A DNA stretch of 22,997 nucleotides. Source: SZUA-37 sp964472525. GTDB taxonomy: Bacteria > Pseudomonadota > Gammaproteobacteria > UBA6429 > Thiohalophilaceae. The notes beneath the pieces were generated by a model. That model searched no databases, had not been told where the DNA came from, and saw only the letters and a program-made list of their open reading frames with translations. Each line of letters opens with the position of its first letter. The first letter of the stretch is position 1. Positions 22,690 to 22,997 of the stretch are shown one piece after another. The stretch is from assembly GCA_964472525.1 (NCBI GenBank), contig CAYYLL010000040.1, positions 1 through 22,997 on the forward strand. Direction: 5' to 3'. The position numbers and the translations under genes were made by a program.

Positions 22690-22744
22690 ATTTTATTGTT
22701 TTTTAGGATACTTTTTTAAACTGACAGGGGCTATGATACAGGGT

Positions 22745-22997
22745 ATGGAACAATTATCTCAAAATATTTACACTGCAGCACAGGTAAAAGAGCTAGACCG
22801 TTATGCCACGGAAGCCTTTAATATATCCGGCAACGTATTGATTGAACGTGCGGGCGAGGCCGCTTTTCAATGTATTGTTTCAAAATGGCCGAAATGTAAA
22901 CGTCTGCTAGTTTTATGTGGTACCGGTAATAATGCCGGTGATGGTTTTGTGGTCGCACGACTGGCTGCTGAACAAGAATTTGAAGTTCAGGTTTTAC
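22745..22997 (+). CDS. nnrD: NAD(P)HX epimerase/dehydratase, 5' part only
   Basis: The window ends after 84 codons. The visible part is the YjeF N-terminal (epimerase) domain: YTAAQVKELDRYATEAFNI (9-27), LIERAG (32-37), and LCGTGNNAGDGFVVARLAA (57-75), the conserved GxGNNGGDG-type loop. The full protein repairs damaged NAD(P)H hydrates. Start codons at 22745 and 22733 are both possible; 22745 is chosen because the protein then begins like homologues. Whether the dehydratase domain follows cannot be seen. Confidence 0.9.
   Translation, partial: MEQLSQNIYTAAQVKELDRYATEAFNISGNVLIERAGEAAFQCIVSKWPKCKRLLVLCGTGNNAGDGFVVARLAAEQEFEVQVL

Noticed and set aside
1..22997. tRNA, rRNA or CRISPR array
   Set aside because: No cloverleaf-like TTCGANNC arm, rRNA stretch or regularly spaced direct repeat was seen by eye.

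Overview
The window reads as a low-GC (AT-rich by eye) gammaproteobacterial chromosome. The host gene set supports this: psd, a two-domain rhodanese, glcDEF, htpG with a sigma32-type promoter, bolA, hslR, moeA/mobB/mobA, and the divergent queG/nnrD pair that is also found in E. coli. A marine sulfur-oxidising or methylotrophic lineage would fit the glycolate/glyoxylate genes and the Sco/PCuAC pair, but the species cannot be fixed from the sequence alone. All calls were made by reading; no database search was run.

Bases 1 to about 3226 are accessory DNA: a run of integron gene cassettes, all transcribed on the minus strand. Four attC sites lie at 309-367, 1012-1104, 1395-1479 and 2374-2469. 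They separate five cassettes: an L,D-transpeptidase-like gene cut by the window edge, a two-helix membrane protein, a small unknown protein, a DUF2971 protein, and a brnT/brnA toxin-antitoxin cassette with a possible third ORF. No integrase gene is present where one would be expected, because the leading end of the array abuts the housekeeping gene psd. In this window it therefore looks like a cluster of attC sites lacking an integrase (CALIN). Three consecutive cassettes each appear to have lost a single A in an A run, which breaks or shortens the reading frame, while the host genes next door are intact.

From 3257 to 5287 (minus strand) comes a compact run: sco, a PCuAC periplasmic copper chaperone and psd. 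It is followed by a plus-strand LexA-like peptidase without a DNA-binding domain, a minus-strand rhodanese (6053-6868), a plus-strand alanine/serine-glyoxylate class V aminotransferase (7113-8309), and two short minus-strand membrane-protein genes. htpG (9062-10954) follows a heat-shock promoter and ends at a clear terminator. Next are an orphan PhnD-like binding protein, a PilZ protein and BolA.

The glcDEF operon (minus strand, 16730 to 12955) encodes glycolate oxidase, which makes glyoxylate; the aminotransferase 5 kb away could turn that into glycine. Divergent from glcD are hslR, a Nudix hydrolase, a membrane-anchored Rieske-like protein with no cysteines, and a thioredoxin. On the minus strand moeA, mobB and mobA form a molybdenum-cofactor cluster. 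The window ends with a 61-residue unknown protein, queG, and the first 84 codons of nnrD.

The parts most worth a second look are the integrase-less cassette array with its repeated single-base A losses, the short BrnA partner, the cysteine-free Rieske-like protein, and the LexA-type peptidase that lacks its DNA-binding half.
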